A stretch of 50,217 nt of DNA from Paenibacillus pinistramenti (lineage in GTDB: Bacteria > Bacillota > Bacilli > Paenibacillales > Paenibacillaceae), in the NCBI RefSeq assembly GCF_005869875.1, contig NZ_VAWG01000021.1, positions 1-50,217 of the forward strand, read 5' to 3'. Positions within the stretch are counted from its first letter, which is position 1; every line of letters starts with the position of its first letter. Both the position numbers and the translations under genes were made by a program. Shown here piece by piece: positions 35,744 to 43,892 of this stretch. Below the pieces are notes generated by a model that made no database searches, was not told the origin of the DNA, and saw only the letters and a list, made by a program, of their open reading frames with translations.

Positions 35744-36892
35744 ATGATCCCGTTTAATAATCCACAACCCATAGGAAGAGAAACCGAGTATATGTTAACC
35801 GCTGCTAAGAGTGGAAGGTTATCCGGGGACGGCCCCTATACTGCAAGGTCTAAGAAATTTATTGAAGATAACTTTCATGTTAATCATGCCTTGTTAACGA
35901 CCTCTTGTACTCATGCGCTGGAAATGGCTGCACTGCTGTTGAATATTAAACCGGGGGATGAAATTATCGTTCCATCCTACACCTTTACTTCTACAGTCAA
36001 TGCTTTTGCCATGCACGGCGGCATTCCTGTTTTTGTCGACATCAGAGAAGATACCTTGAACATAGACGAGACTAAAATAGAGGAAAGAATTACTCCGCGC
36101 ACCAAAGCAATTTTTGTAGTTCATTATGCTGGCGTAGCATGTGAAATGGATTCTATTATGCAGATCGCACAACGCCATAGTCTATATGTGGTCGAGGATG
36201 CTGCTCAAGCTTTAACGGCCAAGTATAAAGATAAGTATCTTGGGACAATTGGTGATTTAGGAGCATACAGCTTTCATGAAACAAAGAATTACTTCTGCGG
36301 TGAAGGCGGTGCATTAGCTGTCAATAACGAAAGGTTTATTGCTAGAGCAGAAATCATACGGGAAAAGGGCACCAATAGAACAGCCTTCATAAAGAAAGAA
36401 ATTGATAAATACTCGTGGGTCGATATGGGTTCTAGTTACTTGCTTTCGGAAATATTGGCAGCATTTTTATATGGGCAATTGGAGAACTGGCAAGAAATTA
36501 ATCAAAGAAGGAAAACGTTATTTGAATGTTATTACCAGGGGTTAAAGCCTCTTCGAGATAGAGGATTAATAAAGCTGCCTAGCGTTCCGGCAGAATGCAT
36601 AACCAACTATCATATCTTTTATCTCCTTTTGGAAACAGAAGAAATGAGAAATAAGATGATGGAATATTTGCAAGAGCATGGAGTTACGGCAGTACCGCAC
36701 TATGTTCCTCTGCACCTGTCAAAAATGGGGCAAGTTTGGGGACAAAATGAAGAGTTGCCGGTTACGGAACATACAAGCCGGATCTTATTGAGATTACCGC
36801 TGTATTACTCATTAAGCACATCACAACAAGATTATATTGTTCGGCTAATTTTTGATTTTTATGAAACGAAACTTATAGGAAAGGGCTTTTAA
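35744..36892 (+). CDS. wecE: dTDP-4-amino-4,6-dideoxy-sugar transaminase (WecE-like)
   Basis: 382 aa, a DegT/DnrJ/EryC1/StrS-family PLP enzyme. It opens with MIPFNNPQPIGRETEYM as in WecE, carries GDGPYTARSKKFIE, TTSCTHALEMAALLL, DEIIVPSYTFTSTVNAFA and EDAAQAL, and has the PLP-binding Lys181 in FHETKNYFCGEGGAL. E. coli WecE has its catalytic lysine at the same number. The enzyme aminates dTDP-4-keto-6-deoxyglucose (from RfbA/RfbB) with glutamate to dTDP-Fuc4N. A VioA-type product (Qui4N) is the alternative and cannot be excluded. The acetyltransferase two genes on fits WecD, completing dTDP-Fuc4NAc. First gene of a four-gene operon. Confidence 0.88.
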   Translation: MIPFNNPQPIGRETEYMLTAAKSGRLSGDGPYTARSKKFIEDNFHVNHALLTTSCTHALEMAALLLNIKPGDEIIVPSYTFTSTVNAFAMHGGIPVFVDIREDTLNIDETKIEERITPRTKAIFVVHYAGVACEMDSIMQIAQRHSLYVVEDAAQALTAKYKDKYLGTIGDLGAYSFHETKNYFCGEGGALAVNNERFIARAEIIREKGTNRTAFIKKEIDKYSWVDMGSSYLLSEILAAFLYGQLENWQEINQRRKTLFECYYQGLKPLRDRGLIKLPSVPAECITNYHIFYLLLETEEMRNKMMEYLQEHGVTAVPHYVPLHLSKMGQVWGQNEELPVTEHTSRILLRLPLYYSLSTSQQDYIVRLIFDFYETKLIGKGF

Positions 36893-36895
36893 ATT

Positions 36896-38929
36896 TTGGC
36901 TGTAGCTCGGAGAATGAAATGGGAATGGTTATTCATATTGCTTCTGTCATCTGTGCTCACTCTTTTGAATGTACTTACCGTCCATCAGTTGCATTATTCA
37001 GTCCCCCTCTTTTTTATAGGCATTTGTTTACTTGTATGGTTAAGCGGCAGAATTGTTCTTTCGTATATGCCTAATTCTATAAAAAAATATCACGATTTTT
37101 GTCTGTGCTTTTTAGTTGGATTCTTTTCATTAAATTCCATTCTTCTTTTTATGTTTTATATATTCCCCTTTAGCGTAAGAGCCGATCTTTTCTGTATGGC
37201 GACCCTTGTTGTTATAGCGGCACTTCTCAGTAAACAGAGGATCAGGGATATGGAGGAAAATGCTGAGCCTGAAAGCAGGAAAATGAGCTTAGCTGCTCTC
37301 CTTGTTATTCTGTCAGCAGTTTCCTTATGGATGAGAACTTCTGTAGATGCAGTGGAAATTTCTGGAGAGACCACCATTATTAAACCTTGGGTGGATAGTT
37401 TTTTTCATGCAAGTATAATCAGCTCGATTACCCATGCTCAAGGGTTTAGTTCCATGCAGCATCTATTATTAGCCAATCAGCCAATGCCTTTTTATCACTT
37501 TGCTATGTATATTTTGCCATCTGAACTAAGCTCCCTTACCCCTACGACAGCCTATGAGGTATTCAATAGTTTCTTAACCCCTATGGGAATGCTCTTGTCA
37601 GGATTCGGGGCATACGTCATTATTCGCTCCTTTTGGGGAGCTAGAGCAGGTATTATAGCTGCAGCTGGTGTTCTTACGTTTCCTGATGCTTCGCCGCTTT
37701 GGTTTGGTAACTCGTGGTTGAGCTATCATTGGCTTCAATTTATTGCGCCAGGCGGATTTTATGGTGTGGCATTAATGTGCCTTGCTTGGATGATTATGAT
37801 TATAGGCTGTAAAGAGGGCCGCTTTCTAAATATAGCGATAAGTTACACTATCTCTGTAATTTGTATAACTTATAAATTTCATATCTTTTTTGCAAATGCC
37901 TTAGTTCTGTGGATATTTCCTTCGATATTTTTTACTAAAGTCACCGTCAAAATCAAAGTTCTTTGGTTCACATTTTGCATATTTTCCTATTTTTTTGTTA
38001 TCCATTATGTTCAACAATTCAAAGAAGTCCCTTATATAAGCTATGATGGGAGTGCTTCGGCAAGTTACACTCGGTTCACAATTGAACAATTCCAGAATGC
38101 ATGGATGAAGAAGTGGTTCACAACAAGTATGACTCCAGATCACTTTTCAATAAGCACTGTGTACTGGTACGGACTTATGGCGGTAATGCTGTTTTTAGGT
38201 ACTTTAGGCATATTAGGGGCGGCCTATATTCTCATTATTGTTGTCTTACGCAAAAAAATATCATTGGTTTTAGCCCTATTTCCACTTATTGTTATATTTA
38301 ATTATTTGGCCACGTCCTTAACCATTTCATATGATGCCCATCTAATTGGTAATAAAGAGGAACTTATGCATCGTCCTTTAGTTTGGGCTTATTTTATAGT
38401 GTGTATATGGGTATTTGGAGCAATTGGTTACTTGCTCAATAATAAAATGGATAGATCTCGTTATTTACGTTACACCTTAAGCACAGTTATGGTACTCCTT
38501 CTTATTATTTCATGGAACATGGCCAAGGACGTTCAGAAGGGGCCCGCTTGGGGGAAAGATTATAATTATCTCTCTTATCCAACGGCTTATGTGGGGGCCT
38601 TGGAGTATATTAAGGAGCAGAGCGCCCAAAAAGATATTGTTCAAGATTCCCATAACGATCCCGATCTTATGGTCACCGCATTGTCAGAAAGACAGGAATA
38701 TGTATCTTTCTATAAAGACCTGGGTACCCCCTTGCAATCCGATAGGATAAAAGAAGTGGAAAGTATAATGAAATGGAGTGACGGTGTAACCATAAAGAAT
38801 TATTTTAAATCAAAAGGTATAAAGTGGTATATTGTGCATCAAGGAGATCTCTTAAACTGGCCTCCATCGTTAAATAAGCAAATCGTTTATCAGCAACAAG
38901 GTTATAAAGTTTATTATTTTGATAATTAA
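36896..38929 (+). CDS. Large polytopic membrane protein, GT-C-like
   Basis: 677 aa from TTG 36896 (AAAGGG ten bases upstream, three bases after the wecE stop); an ATG at 36914 is the alternative. About a dozen helices span residues ~8-545, then a soluble tail of ~120 residues follows. The first large outside loop has IIKPWVDSFFHASIISSI, with an Asp and His placed like the catalytic loop of GT-C enzymes (ArnT, YfhO, PMT). No named family was recognised. Lying between an amino-sugar transaminase and its acetyltransferase, with a polyprenyl-P GT2 downstream, it is a fitting transferase for a lipid-carried Fuc4NAc-type sugar. A Wzy-like polymerase is the other possibility. Confidence 0.6.
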   Translation: MAVARRMKWEWLFILLLSSVLTLLNVLTVHQLHYSVPLFFIGICLLVWLSGRIVLSYMPNSIKKYHDFCLCFLVGFFSLNSILLFMFYIFPFSVRADLFCMATLVVIAALLSKQRIRDMEENAEPESRKMSLAALLVILSAVSLWMRTSVDAVEISGETTIIKPWVDSFFHASIISSITHAQGFSSMQHLLLANQPMPFYHFAMYILPSELSSLTPTTAYEVFNSFLTPMGMLLSGFGAYVIIRSFWGARAGIIAAAGVLTFPDASPLWFGNSWLSYHWLQFIAPGGFYGVALMCLAWMIMIIGCKEGRFLNIAISYTISVICITYKFHIFFANALVLWIFPSIFFTKVTVKIKVLWFTFCIFSYFFVIHYVQQFKEVPYISYDGSASASYTRFTIEQFQNAWMKKWFTTSMTPDHFSISTVYWYGLMAVMLFLGTLGILGAAYILIIVVLRKKISLVLALFPLIVIFNYLATSLTISYDAHLIGNKEELMHRPLVWAYFIVCIWVFGAIGYLLNNKMDRSRYLRYTLSTVMVLLLIISWNMAKDVQKGPAWGKDYNYLSYPTAYVGALEYIKEQSAQKDIVQDSHNDPDLMVTALSERQEYVSFYKDLGTPLQSDRIKEVESIMKWSDGVTIKNYFKSKGIKWYIVHQGDLLNWPPSLNKQIVYQQQGYKVYYFDN

Positions 38930-38957
38930 CGTACAAATTGAAAGTGTATGGTGAATA

Positions 38958-39710
38958 ATGAAAAAAATTGATGCTTATTGGGAATTAAGAAATTTAGATA
39001 GAAGTGTCCTGGAAATTGAGTTTGAAGATAAAGATACAATACATGTTTTAAACGATTTGACTCAAGACTTTCAGAACTATCCTTACATTGTTGCTAAGAT
39101 TCCAAAAGGAAAGCTGGAACTCGTGCACAGCCTCGAGGATATGGGGTTTAGATTTATGGAGACACAGTTTGAATTGTCCCGAAATCTCAACAGACGAAGA
39201 GAGTTATCTAGGTATGTACAAAAAATGTTTCCCCAATGTACATGGGAAAAAGTAGATACCGAAGAGAAGCTGCAAGGTTTTTTGGCCAAGATCGAAGAAG
39301 GTATTTTTGTTACAGACAGAGTATCGTTAGATCCTGTATTTGGAACAGAAACCGCTTATAAAAGATATGTTAATTGGATGAGTAATGCCTATTATTCGGG
39401 TACAGCACATATCTACCAAGTAGAGCTTAATTCCAAGAAAATCGGATTCTTTTACTGCTCTGCGGTGGATACGAATACAGTGCAGGGGATATTAACTGCA
39501 GTTTACAAGGAGCATATTCATAATGGCTTGGGGTTAATTGTTATAGAGGCAGGTCTGAAATGGGCTAAAGAATCTGGTTATTCAAAATTGGTTATCAAAA
39601 CTTCCTCAAACAATCTTGAAGCTTTAAGAGCTTATACAAGCGCAGGATTTGAAACTAAAAATGCCTATTATATTCTAAGAAAACATCCAAGGCAGGATGC
39701 TTTAACATGA
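38958..39710 (+). CDS. GNAT acetyltransferase, WecD-like (dTDP-Fuc4N N-acetyltransferase)
   Basis: 250 aa. It shares the two-part layout of WecD. The N-terminal half has YIVAKIPKGKLELVHSLEDMGFRFMETQFELSR, which corresponds to 'QAKIxxxxxxxLxxLGFxLVExxxDL' in E. coli WecD. The second half is a GNAT fold (FYCSAVDTNTVQGILTAVYKEHIHNGLGLIVIEAGLKWA, then IKTSSNNLEALRAYTSAGFE). Partnered with the WecE-like transaminase, it most likely N-acetylates dTDP-4-amino-4,6-dideoxyhexose with acetyl-CoA. The ribosome site is weak (GGTG). Its stop overlaps the next start (ATGA). Confidence 0.75.
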   Translation: MKKIDAYWELRNLDRSVLEIEFEDKDTIHVLNDLTQDFQNYPYIVAKIPKGKLELVHSLEDMGFRFMETQFELSRNLNRRRELSRYVQKMFPQCTWEKVDTEEKLQGFLAKIEEGIFVTDRVSLDPVFGTETAYKRYVNWMSNAYYSGTAHIYQVELNSKKIGFFYCSAVDTNTVQGILTAVYKEHIHNGLGLIVIEAGLKWAKESGYSKLVIKTSSNNLEALRAYTSAGFETKNAYYILRKHPRQDALT

Positions 39711-40486
39711 CTTATACTCGGCTTTCGGTAGTTATTCCCGTATACAACTCACAAGATTCAATAAGCACGGTCGTAAACCAACTGCTCATTCAGTACAAGT
39801 ACGGTTATAATTTAGAAATTATACTGGTCAATGATGGAAGTTTGGATCGTAGTGCTGAAATCTGTTCAACATTGGAACTTCAAAACCCAAATGTTACATT
39901 TATGGATCTAAAGAGGAATTTCGGCCAGCAGGTTGCAATATTTAAAGGACTGAGTGTAGCTGCGGGAGATATTATCGCTTTAATGGACGATGATATGCAA
40001 ACTCCACCGGAAGAACTGATAAAATTGTTAAATAAAATGAATGACGGATATGATGTGGTCATTGGGCAAAGAAATGAATATAATCATACACTATTCCGTA
40101 GGCTCATATCGAAATACAATGCTGTTGTTGTAAACTGGCTGTTAGATCGACAGGAGGCTATTCACTTTAGTAGTTTTATGGTGATGAAGAGGGAAATCGC
40201 CAAGGAAATTGTTAGTCAAGCAGGTGCAAATATTAATATTCCAGCTAGTATTATTCAAATTACAGATAATATCACAAATACATCTTTTAATCACCGAAAA
40301 AGGCAGTTTGGAAAATCTAATTATAATTTTATTAAGCTCTTTAGGGTTTGGGTACAAGCGATGTTCATCATCATCAAGAAAGCAAAGCGTTCAAGACTGT
40401 TATTGCTTCTATTGCTTTTAGCATGTATTGCTGCGGGAACAATTTATCTGTTTGTGTTACTTGGCGATATTTTGGCGCGGTTATAA
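39707..40486 (+). CDS. GT2 polyprenyl-phosphate glycosyltransferase (ArnC/DPM-like)
   Basis: 259 aa. GT-A motifs: LSVVIPVYNSQDS, ILVNDGSLDRSAE, NFGQQVAIFKGLSVAAGD and the metal site LMDDDMQTPPEE. HHRKRQFGKSNY-like residues (NHRKRQFGKSNYNFIKLFR) form the conserved segment before the membrane part of ArnC/DPM enzymes. One clear helix ends the protein (RLLLLLLLLACIAAGTIYLFVLL), with a possible second, shorter one before it. Such enzymes attach a sugar to undecaprenyl phosphate. In this operon the likely donor is the dTDP-amino sugar made by the neighbours. A terminator follows 26 bases after the stop. Confidence 0.85.
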   Translation: MTYTRLSVVIPVYNSQDSISTVVNQLLIQYKYGYNLEIILVNDGSLDRSAEICSTLELQNPNVTFMDLKRNFGQQVAIFKGLSVAAGDIIALMDDDMQTPPEELIKLLNKMNDGYDVVIGQRNEYNHTLFRRLISKYNAVVVNWLLDRQEAIHFSSFMVMKREIAKEIVSQAGANINIPASIIQITDNITNTSFNHRKRQFGKSNYNFIKLFRVWVQAMFIIIKKAKRSRLLLLLLLLACIAAGTIYLFVLLGDILARL

Positions 40487-40511
40487 TCTGCTTTTAAGTT
40501 CTTAGCCACTT

Positions 40512-40550
40512 AGCCCGGAGCGGATTATTTCGCTTCCGGGCTATCTTTTT
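40512..40550 (+). terminator. Terminator of the amino-sugar operon
   Basis: AGCCCGGAGCG (40512-40522) pairs with CGCTTCCGGGCT (one bulged T), then ATCTTTTT follows. On the reverse strand there is no T-run, so it serves the forward operon rather than the convergent stalk gene. Confidence 0.8.
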
Positions 40551-40558
40551 CAGGCTCT

Positions 40559-41077
40559 TTATTTCAACAGCCCCGCATCCTCCAGATCCGCTTTATTCAG
40601 CTGAATCGAACCCAGATATTTTCTGAGGGTGATGACTTTGCCGTTTGTGGCGGTGAAGGTCTTCTCTTCACCCTCGCGCAGGTTGCTGGCATCGGCGGTG
40701 AGCAGGATTTTGGTGCCCTGAACAATGTTGTATTCGTCGCCGTCCGCGTTTGGCAGCTTGATGGTGTAGCCGTTGGCAGCGGCAAAATCGCTCAGCGTCA
40801 CCCAGGCTGTGCTGCTATTCTTCACAGAGAAGCCAATGGTTTTTGAGGCGCTGTCATAACTGACGTCGTAACCGAAGAGATTGCCCGCTTCGCGCAGCTG
40901 GATGTATGTATTGCCTTTATAGACGAGCTGGCTGGATGATACCGTTTTCGTTTGTCCGCTTACGATAATTTTAAAATGGGCCAGAGCAGCCTGCACCGTA
41001 CTCGAAGTGGCGGCGGCTGCCATTGTGGATGAACCGATCAGCATCCCGATGGTGAGTCCGGCAATCAGCTTTTTCAT
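40559..41077 (-). CDS. Small exported stalk-domain protein
   Basis: 172 aa from ATG 41077 (GGGAGG seven bases upstream; the ATG at 41098 has none). A signal peptide (KKLIAGLTIGMLIGSSTMAAAA) leads into a copper-amine-oxidase-like stalk domain: FKIIVSGQTKTVSSSQLVYKGNTYIQLREAGNLFGYDVSYDSASKTIGFS. A C-terminal part (~100-172) includes AWVTLSDFAAANGYTIKLPNADGDEYN. The domain is common on Paenibacillus surface proteins and has no known catalysis by itself. The gene points against the glycan operons on both sides and its G+C content matches the chromosome, not the A+T-rich genes. Function unknown; it could be a wall-associated scaffold. Confidence 0.8.
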   Translation of the reverse strand: MKKLIAGLTIGMLIGSSTMAAAATSSTVQAALAHFKIIVSGQTKTVSSSQLVYKGNTYIQLREAGNLFGYDVSYDSASKTIGFSVKNSSTAWVTLSDFAAANGYTIKLPNADGDEYNIVQGTKILLTADASNLREGEEKTFTATNGKVITLRKYLGSIQLNKADLEDAGLLK

Positions 41078-41203
41078 AAATAATCCTCCCTGCTTCATGT
41101 TTTGGTTTATTTTACTAAGATATTAACCAGTTCCTTGGTGAATGACTTAGGACCGGCAGACTATTTATTCAGGCGCTGCTGTTCCCACAGTCCTTGCCAA
41201 AGC

Positions 41204-41212
41204 TGATATAAT
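41204..41212 (+). promoter_or_regulatory. Extended -10 promoter of the GT2-WbaP pair
   Basis: TGATATAAT, 38 bases before the GT2 start at 41251. The -35 position has no good match. Confidence 0.5.
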
Positions 41213-41250
41213 AATAGGAGATTACTAATTTTGTCAGGAGCTTAACTGCT

Positions 41251-42162
41251 ATGGACTTAAGCATTATTATCGTAAATTACAATACGTGCGGCTTGACCAT
41301 AGACTGTATTCAGTCGGTTTATGCTTCCAAGACGCGTTATACCTATGAAATTATCCTTATCGATAATCATTCGGCCGACAATACGGTTGCGGCGGTTTCT
41401 GACGCTTATCCGGAGGTTCGTGTTATTGCTAACGATACGAATGCCGGCTTTGCAAAAGCAAACAATCAGGGCATGGCCATTGCCCGGGGGCGTTACGTGC
41501 TGCTGCTCAACTCGGATACGGTCGTGCTGCCGCATACCTTGGAGACCATGATCTCTTTTATGGACGGTACACCGGAGGTTGGAGCTTCAGGCTGCAAAAT
41601 CGTACTCCCCGACGGCTCGCTGGACAAAGCCTGCAAGAGAGGCTTCCCTACGCCATCGGCTTCGTTCTATTATGCCTTCGGGTTCTCCAGGCTGTTTCCG
41701 TCCAACCCCCGGTTTAACCAGTACCAGCTGGGGTTTAGGAATCCGGATGAGTCTTACCCGGTCGATTGTCTGGTGGGCGCATTTATGCTGGTCCGCCAGG
41801 AGGTGATCCGGCAGGTTGGAGGGCTGGATGAGAGCTTTTTTATGTACGGCGAGGACATCGACTGGTGCTACCGCATCAAGCAGGCGGGCTGGGAGATTTA
41901 TTACAACTCGGATACCAGCATCGTACATTTTAAGGGCGGAAGCGCGCGGCGGCGGCCGTTCAAAATCGTCTATGAATTCCACCGTGCCATGCTGCTCTTT
42001 CATAGAAAGCATTATCAAAGACGTTATAACTTTCTGATCAACGGGGCGGTGTACGCCGGCATTGGCCTGAAGCTGGGGCTTGCGCTCGCGCTTAACTGGA
42101 TTAAGCCTGCAAGGCCGGCAGCTGCTGTCAGCGGCAGCTCGAAGGCGGGTGTTAAAGCATGA
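41251..42162 (+). CDS. GT2 glycosyltransferase, WbbL/rhamnosyltransferase-like
   Basis: 303 aa. MDLSIIIVNYNTCGLTIDCI, LIDNHSADNTVA, NAGFAKANNQGM, LLLNSDTVV and GAFMLVRQEVIRQVGGLDESFFMYGEDIDWCYRIKQ are the hallmarks of the WbbL-like branch of GT2, many of which add rhamnose from dTDP-L-rhamnose. The catalytic base sits in YGEDIDW. A weakly hydrophobic C-terminal segment may lie at the membrane. The next gene encodes the lipid-carrier phosphotransferase and starts inside its end (ATGA), so this enzyme probably adds the second sugar, a rhamnose, onto the lipid-linked primer. The sugar choice is inferred from the rmlACBD genes. Confidence 0.85.
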   Translation: MDLSIIIVNYNTCGLTIDCIQSVYASKTRYTYEIILIDNHSADNTVAAVSDAYPEVRVIANDTNAGFAKANNQGMAIARGRYVLLLNSDTVVLPHTLETMISFMDGTPEVGASGCKIVLPDGSLDKACKRGFPTPSASFYYAFGFSRLFPSNPRFNQYQLGFRNPDESYPVDCLVGAFMLVRQEVIRQVGGLDESFFMYGEDIDWCYRIKQAGWEIYYNSDTSIVHFKGGSARRRPFKIVYEFHRAMLLFHRKHYQRRYNFLINGAVYAGIGLKLGLALALNWIKPARPAAAVSGSSKAGVKA

Positions 42163-43559
42163 TCCGCAGCAATCAGCGCTTCTTGACGCAAATGTACGCT
42201 TTTGCCGATCTGCTCGTCGTCCAGGTCTCCTTCTTGATCGCCTGGTGGCTGAAATTCGGAAGCGGCTGGATTCCGCACGAGCAGCCCCTGCCGATTGAAA
42301 GCTATGCTTATTGGAGTTTGATTTACGGGGCGGTAGCGGTCATGACCGGCCTGATGATTGCCCTGTATTCGCCCAAGCGGAGGAAGCGTTTCGCCGACGA
42401 GATGCTGAAGATTTTTCAGGTTCATTCCATTAGCCTGTTCGTGCTGCTCAGTCTGCTGTTCTTTGTAAAAGAGGTGAACATCTCCCGCTCCTACCTCGCG
42501 ATTTATATGCTGCTGAACCTGTTCCTGATTCTCTTCTACAGGTATGTGCTCAAATACTCGCTCCGCCGGCTGCGCAGGAACGGCTACAACCGCCAGTTTG
42601 TGCTCATCGTGGGTGCAGGCTCGCTGGGTAAACGCTTCTCGGACAACTTGAGTCAATATCCGGAGCTTGGTTATGAAGTTGTCGGCTTTCTGGATGACTA
42701 CCAGCGGTGGGATGACGCAGAAGTGCAGAAGTACAAACCGATCTTAGGCACTTTAAGTGATCTTGAAGCCTGCCTTAAGAAATACCTGATCGACGAAGTG
42801 ATCCTTGCCCTGCCGCTCGACGCCCATCCCAAATATCCGGCGATCATTTCGGCCAGCGAGAAGGCGGGGGTACGGACCCTGATCATTCCGGACTTTTTCG
42901 ATTATTTGCCTGCAAGACCCCACTTCGATAACTTTGCCGGGATGCCGACCATCAATGTGCGGGAGATTCCGCTTGATCTGATGAGCAACCGCCTGTTTAA
43001 GAGAGCTTTTGACATCGTATTTTCTATGCTTGCAATTCTCTTTACCTCGCCGATCATGCTGGCCGTAGCGGTTGGCGTGAAGCTGACATCTCCTGGCCCG
43101 GTCATTTTCAAACAGGAGCGGGTGGGCCTCAACCGCCGGAAGTTTAATATGTATAAATTCCGCTCCATGCGCATGCTGCCCGAGGGGGCGGCGGATACCG
43201 GCTGGACAACTCCAAACGATCCGCGGCGTACGGCGTTCGGCTCCTTCATTCGGCGGACGAGTCTGGATGAGCTTCCTCAGTTCTTCAACGTGCTGCTTGG
43301 ACATATGAGCGTGGTCGGTCCCCGGCCTGAGCGGCCTTACTTCGTGGAACAGTTCCGCGAGGAGGTGCCGAAATATATGGTCAAGCACCACGTCCGTCCG
43401 GGAATTACCGGCTGGGCGCAGAGCAACGGACTCCGCGGGGATACCTCGATCGAGGACCGGATCAAGCACGATATTTTTTATATTGAAAATTGGTCTTTAT
43501 TATTCGATATCCGCATTATTATCAGGACGATCCGCAACGGCTTTAAAAATGCTTACTAA
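42159..43559 (+). CDS. Undecaprenyl-phosphate sugar phosphotransferase (WbaP/WsfP-like, chain initiation)
   Basis: 466 aa, full length for the class. Four N-terminal membrane helices (residues ~10-130) are followed by a CoA-binding-like Rossmann domain (VLIVGAGSLGKRFSDNL, ~148-160) and another helix (~285-305). The C-terminal catalytic domain has KRAFDIVFS, SPGPVIFKQERVGLNRRKFNMYKFRSM, RRTSLDELPQFFNVLLGHMSVVGPRPERP and RPGITGWAQSNGLRG. It transfers a sugar-1-phosphate, usually glucose or galactose, from UDP-sugar to undecaprenyl phosphate, starting the glycan on its carrier. WsaP/WsfP play this role in S-layer glycan synthesis. The nearby galU supplies UDP-glucose. Confidence 0.93.
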   Translation: MIRSNQRFLTQMYAFADLLVVQVSFLIAWWLKFGSGWIPHEQPLPIESYAYWSLIYGAVAVMTGLMIALYSPKRRKRFADEMLKIFQVHSISLFVLLSLLFFVKEVNISRSYLAIYMLLNLFLILFYRYVLKYSLRRLRRNGYNRQFVLIVGAGSLGKRFSDNLSQYPELGYEVVGFLDDYQRWDDAEVQKYKPILGTLSDLEACLKKYLIDEVILALPLDAHPKYPAIISASEKAGVRTLIIPDFFDYLPARPHFDNFAGMPTINVREIPLDLMSNRLFKRAFDIVFSMLAILFTSPIMLAVAVGVKLTSPGPVIFKQERVGLNRRKFNMYKFRSMRMLPEGAADTGWTTPNDPRRTAFGSFIRRTSLDELPQFFNVLLGHMSVVGPRPERPYFVEQFREEVPKYMVKHHVRPGITGWAQSNGLRGDTSIEDRIKHDIFYIENWSLLFDIRIIIRTIRNGFKNAY

Positions 43560-43569
43560 AACAAATACA

Positions 43570-43610
43570 CCAGAGTGCAGAGAAGAATTCAGTGCATTCT
43601 GGTTTTTTTT
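43570..43610 (+). terminator. Terminator after the initiating transferase gene
   Basis: CCAGAGTGCA (43570-43579) pairs with TGCATTCTGG (43593-43602, one wobble), followed by T8. Confidence 0.88.
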
Positions 43611-43821
43611 GCCCGGATAACTGGCTCAAGCCAGCTCTGTATCAGCTCAGAGTATCTCATAGACAGGTGCTTGTTTTATGTGTCCGCACACAGTGAACAA
43701 ACTTCTTTTTCTAGTGTACTATTTTAAAGATATGTCAACTTTTAACCTTGATTTAACAACATTTTTACCAAAAAATAATGTGCATTTCTCGCGGACACAC
43801 CTTCCAATAACCCAGCAATCG
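43611..43821. other. Gene-free A+T-rich spacer with a long-range inverted repeat
   Basis: TGTGTCCGC (43679-43687) recurs inverted as GCGGACACA (43791-43799), enclosing ~100 A+T-rich bases. A small perfect hairpin CTGGCT-CA-AGCCAG lies at 43621-43634. No coding frame or transposase remnant was recognised. Confidence 0.35.
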
Positions 43822-43830
43822 TGCTATAAT
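43822..43830 (+). promoter_or_regulatory. Extended -10 promoter of the small protein gene
   Basis: TGCTATAAT is a full TATAAT with TGn extension; TTCCAA lies 17 bases upstream as a weak -35. It precedes the 61-residue frame by 63 bases. Confidence 0.65.
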
Positions 43831-43892
43831 GAAAGCGTAACCAAAGAGGTTGCAAATTCATTTGAAACATCATCCAAGGAGGATGAACAGCC

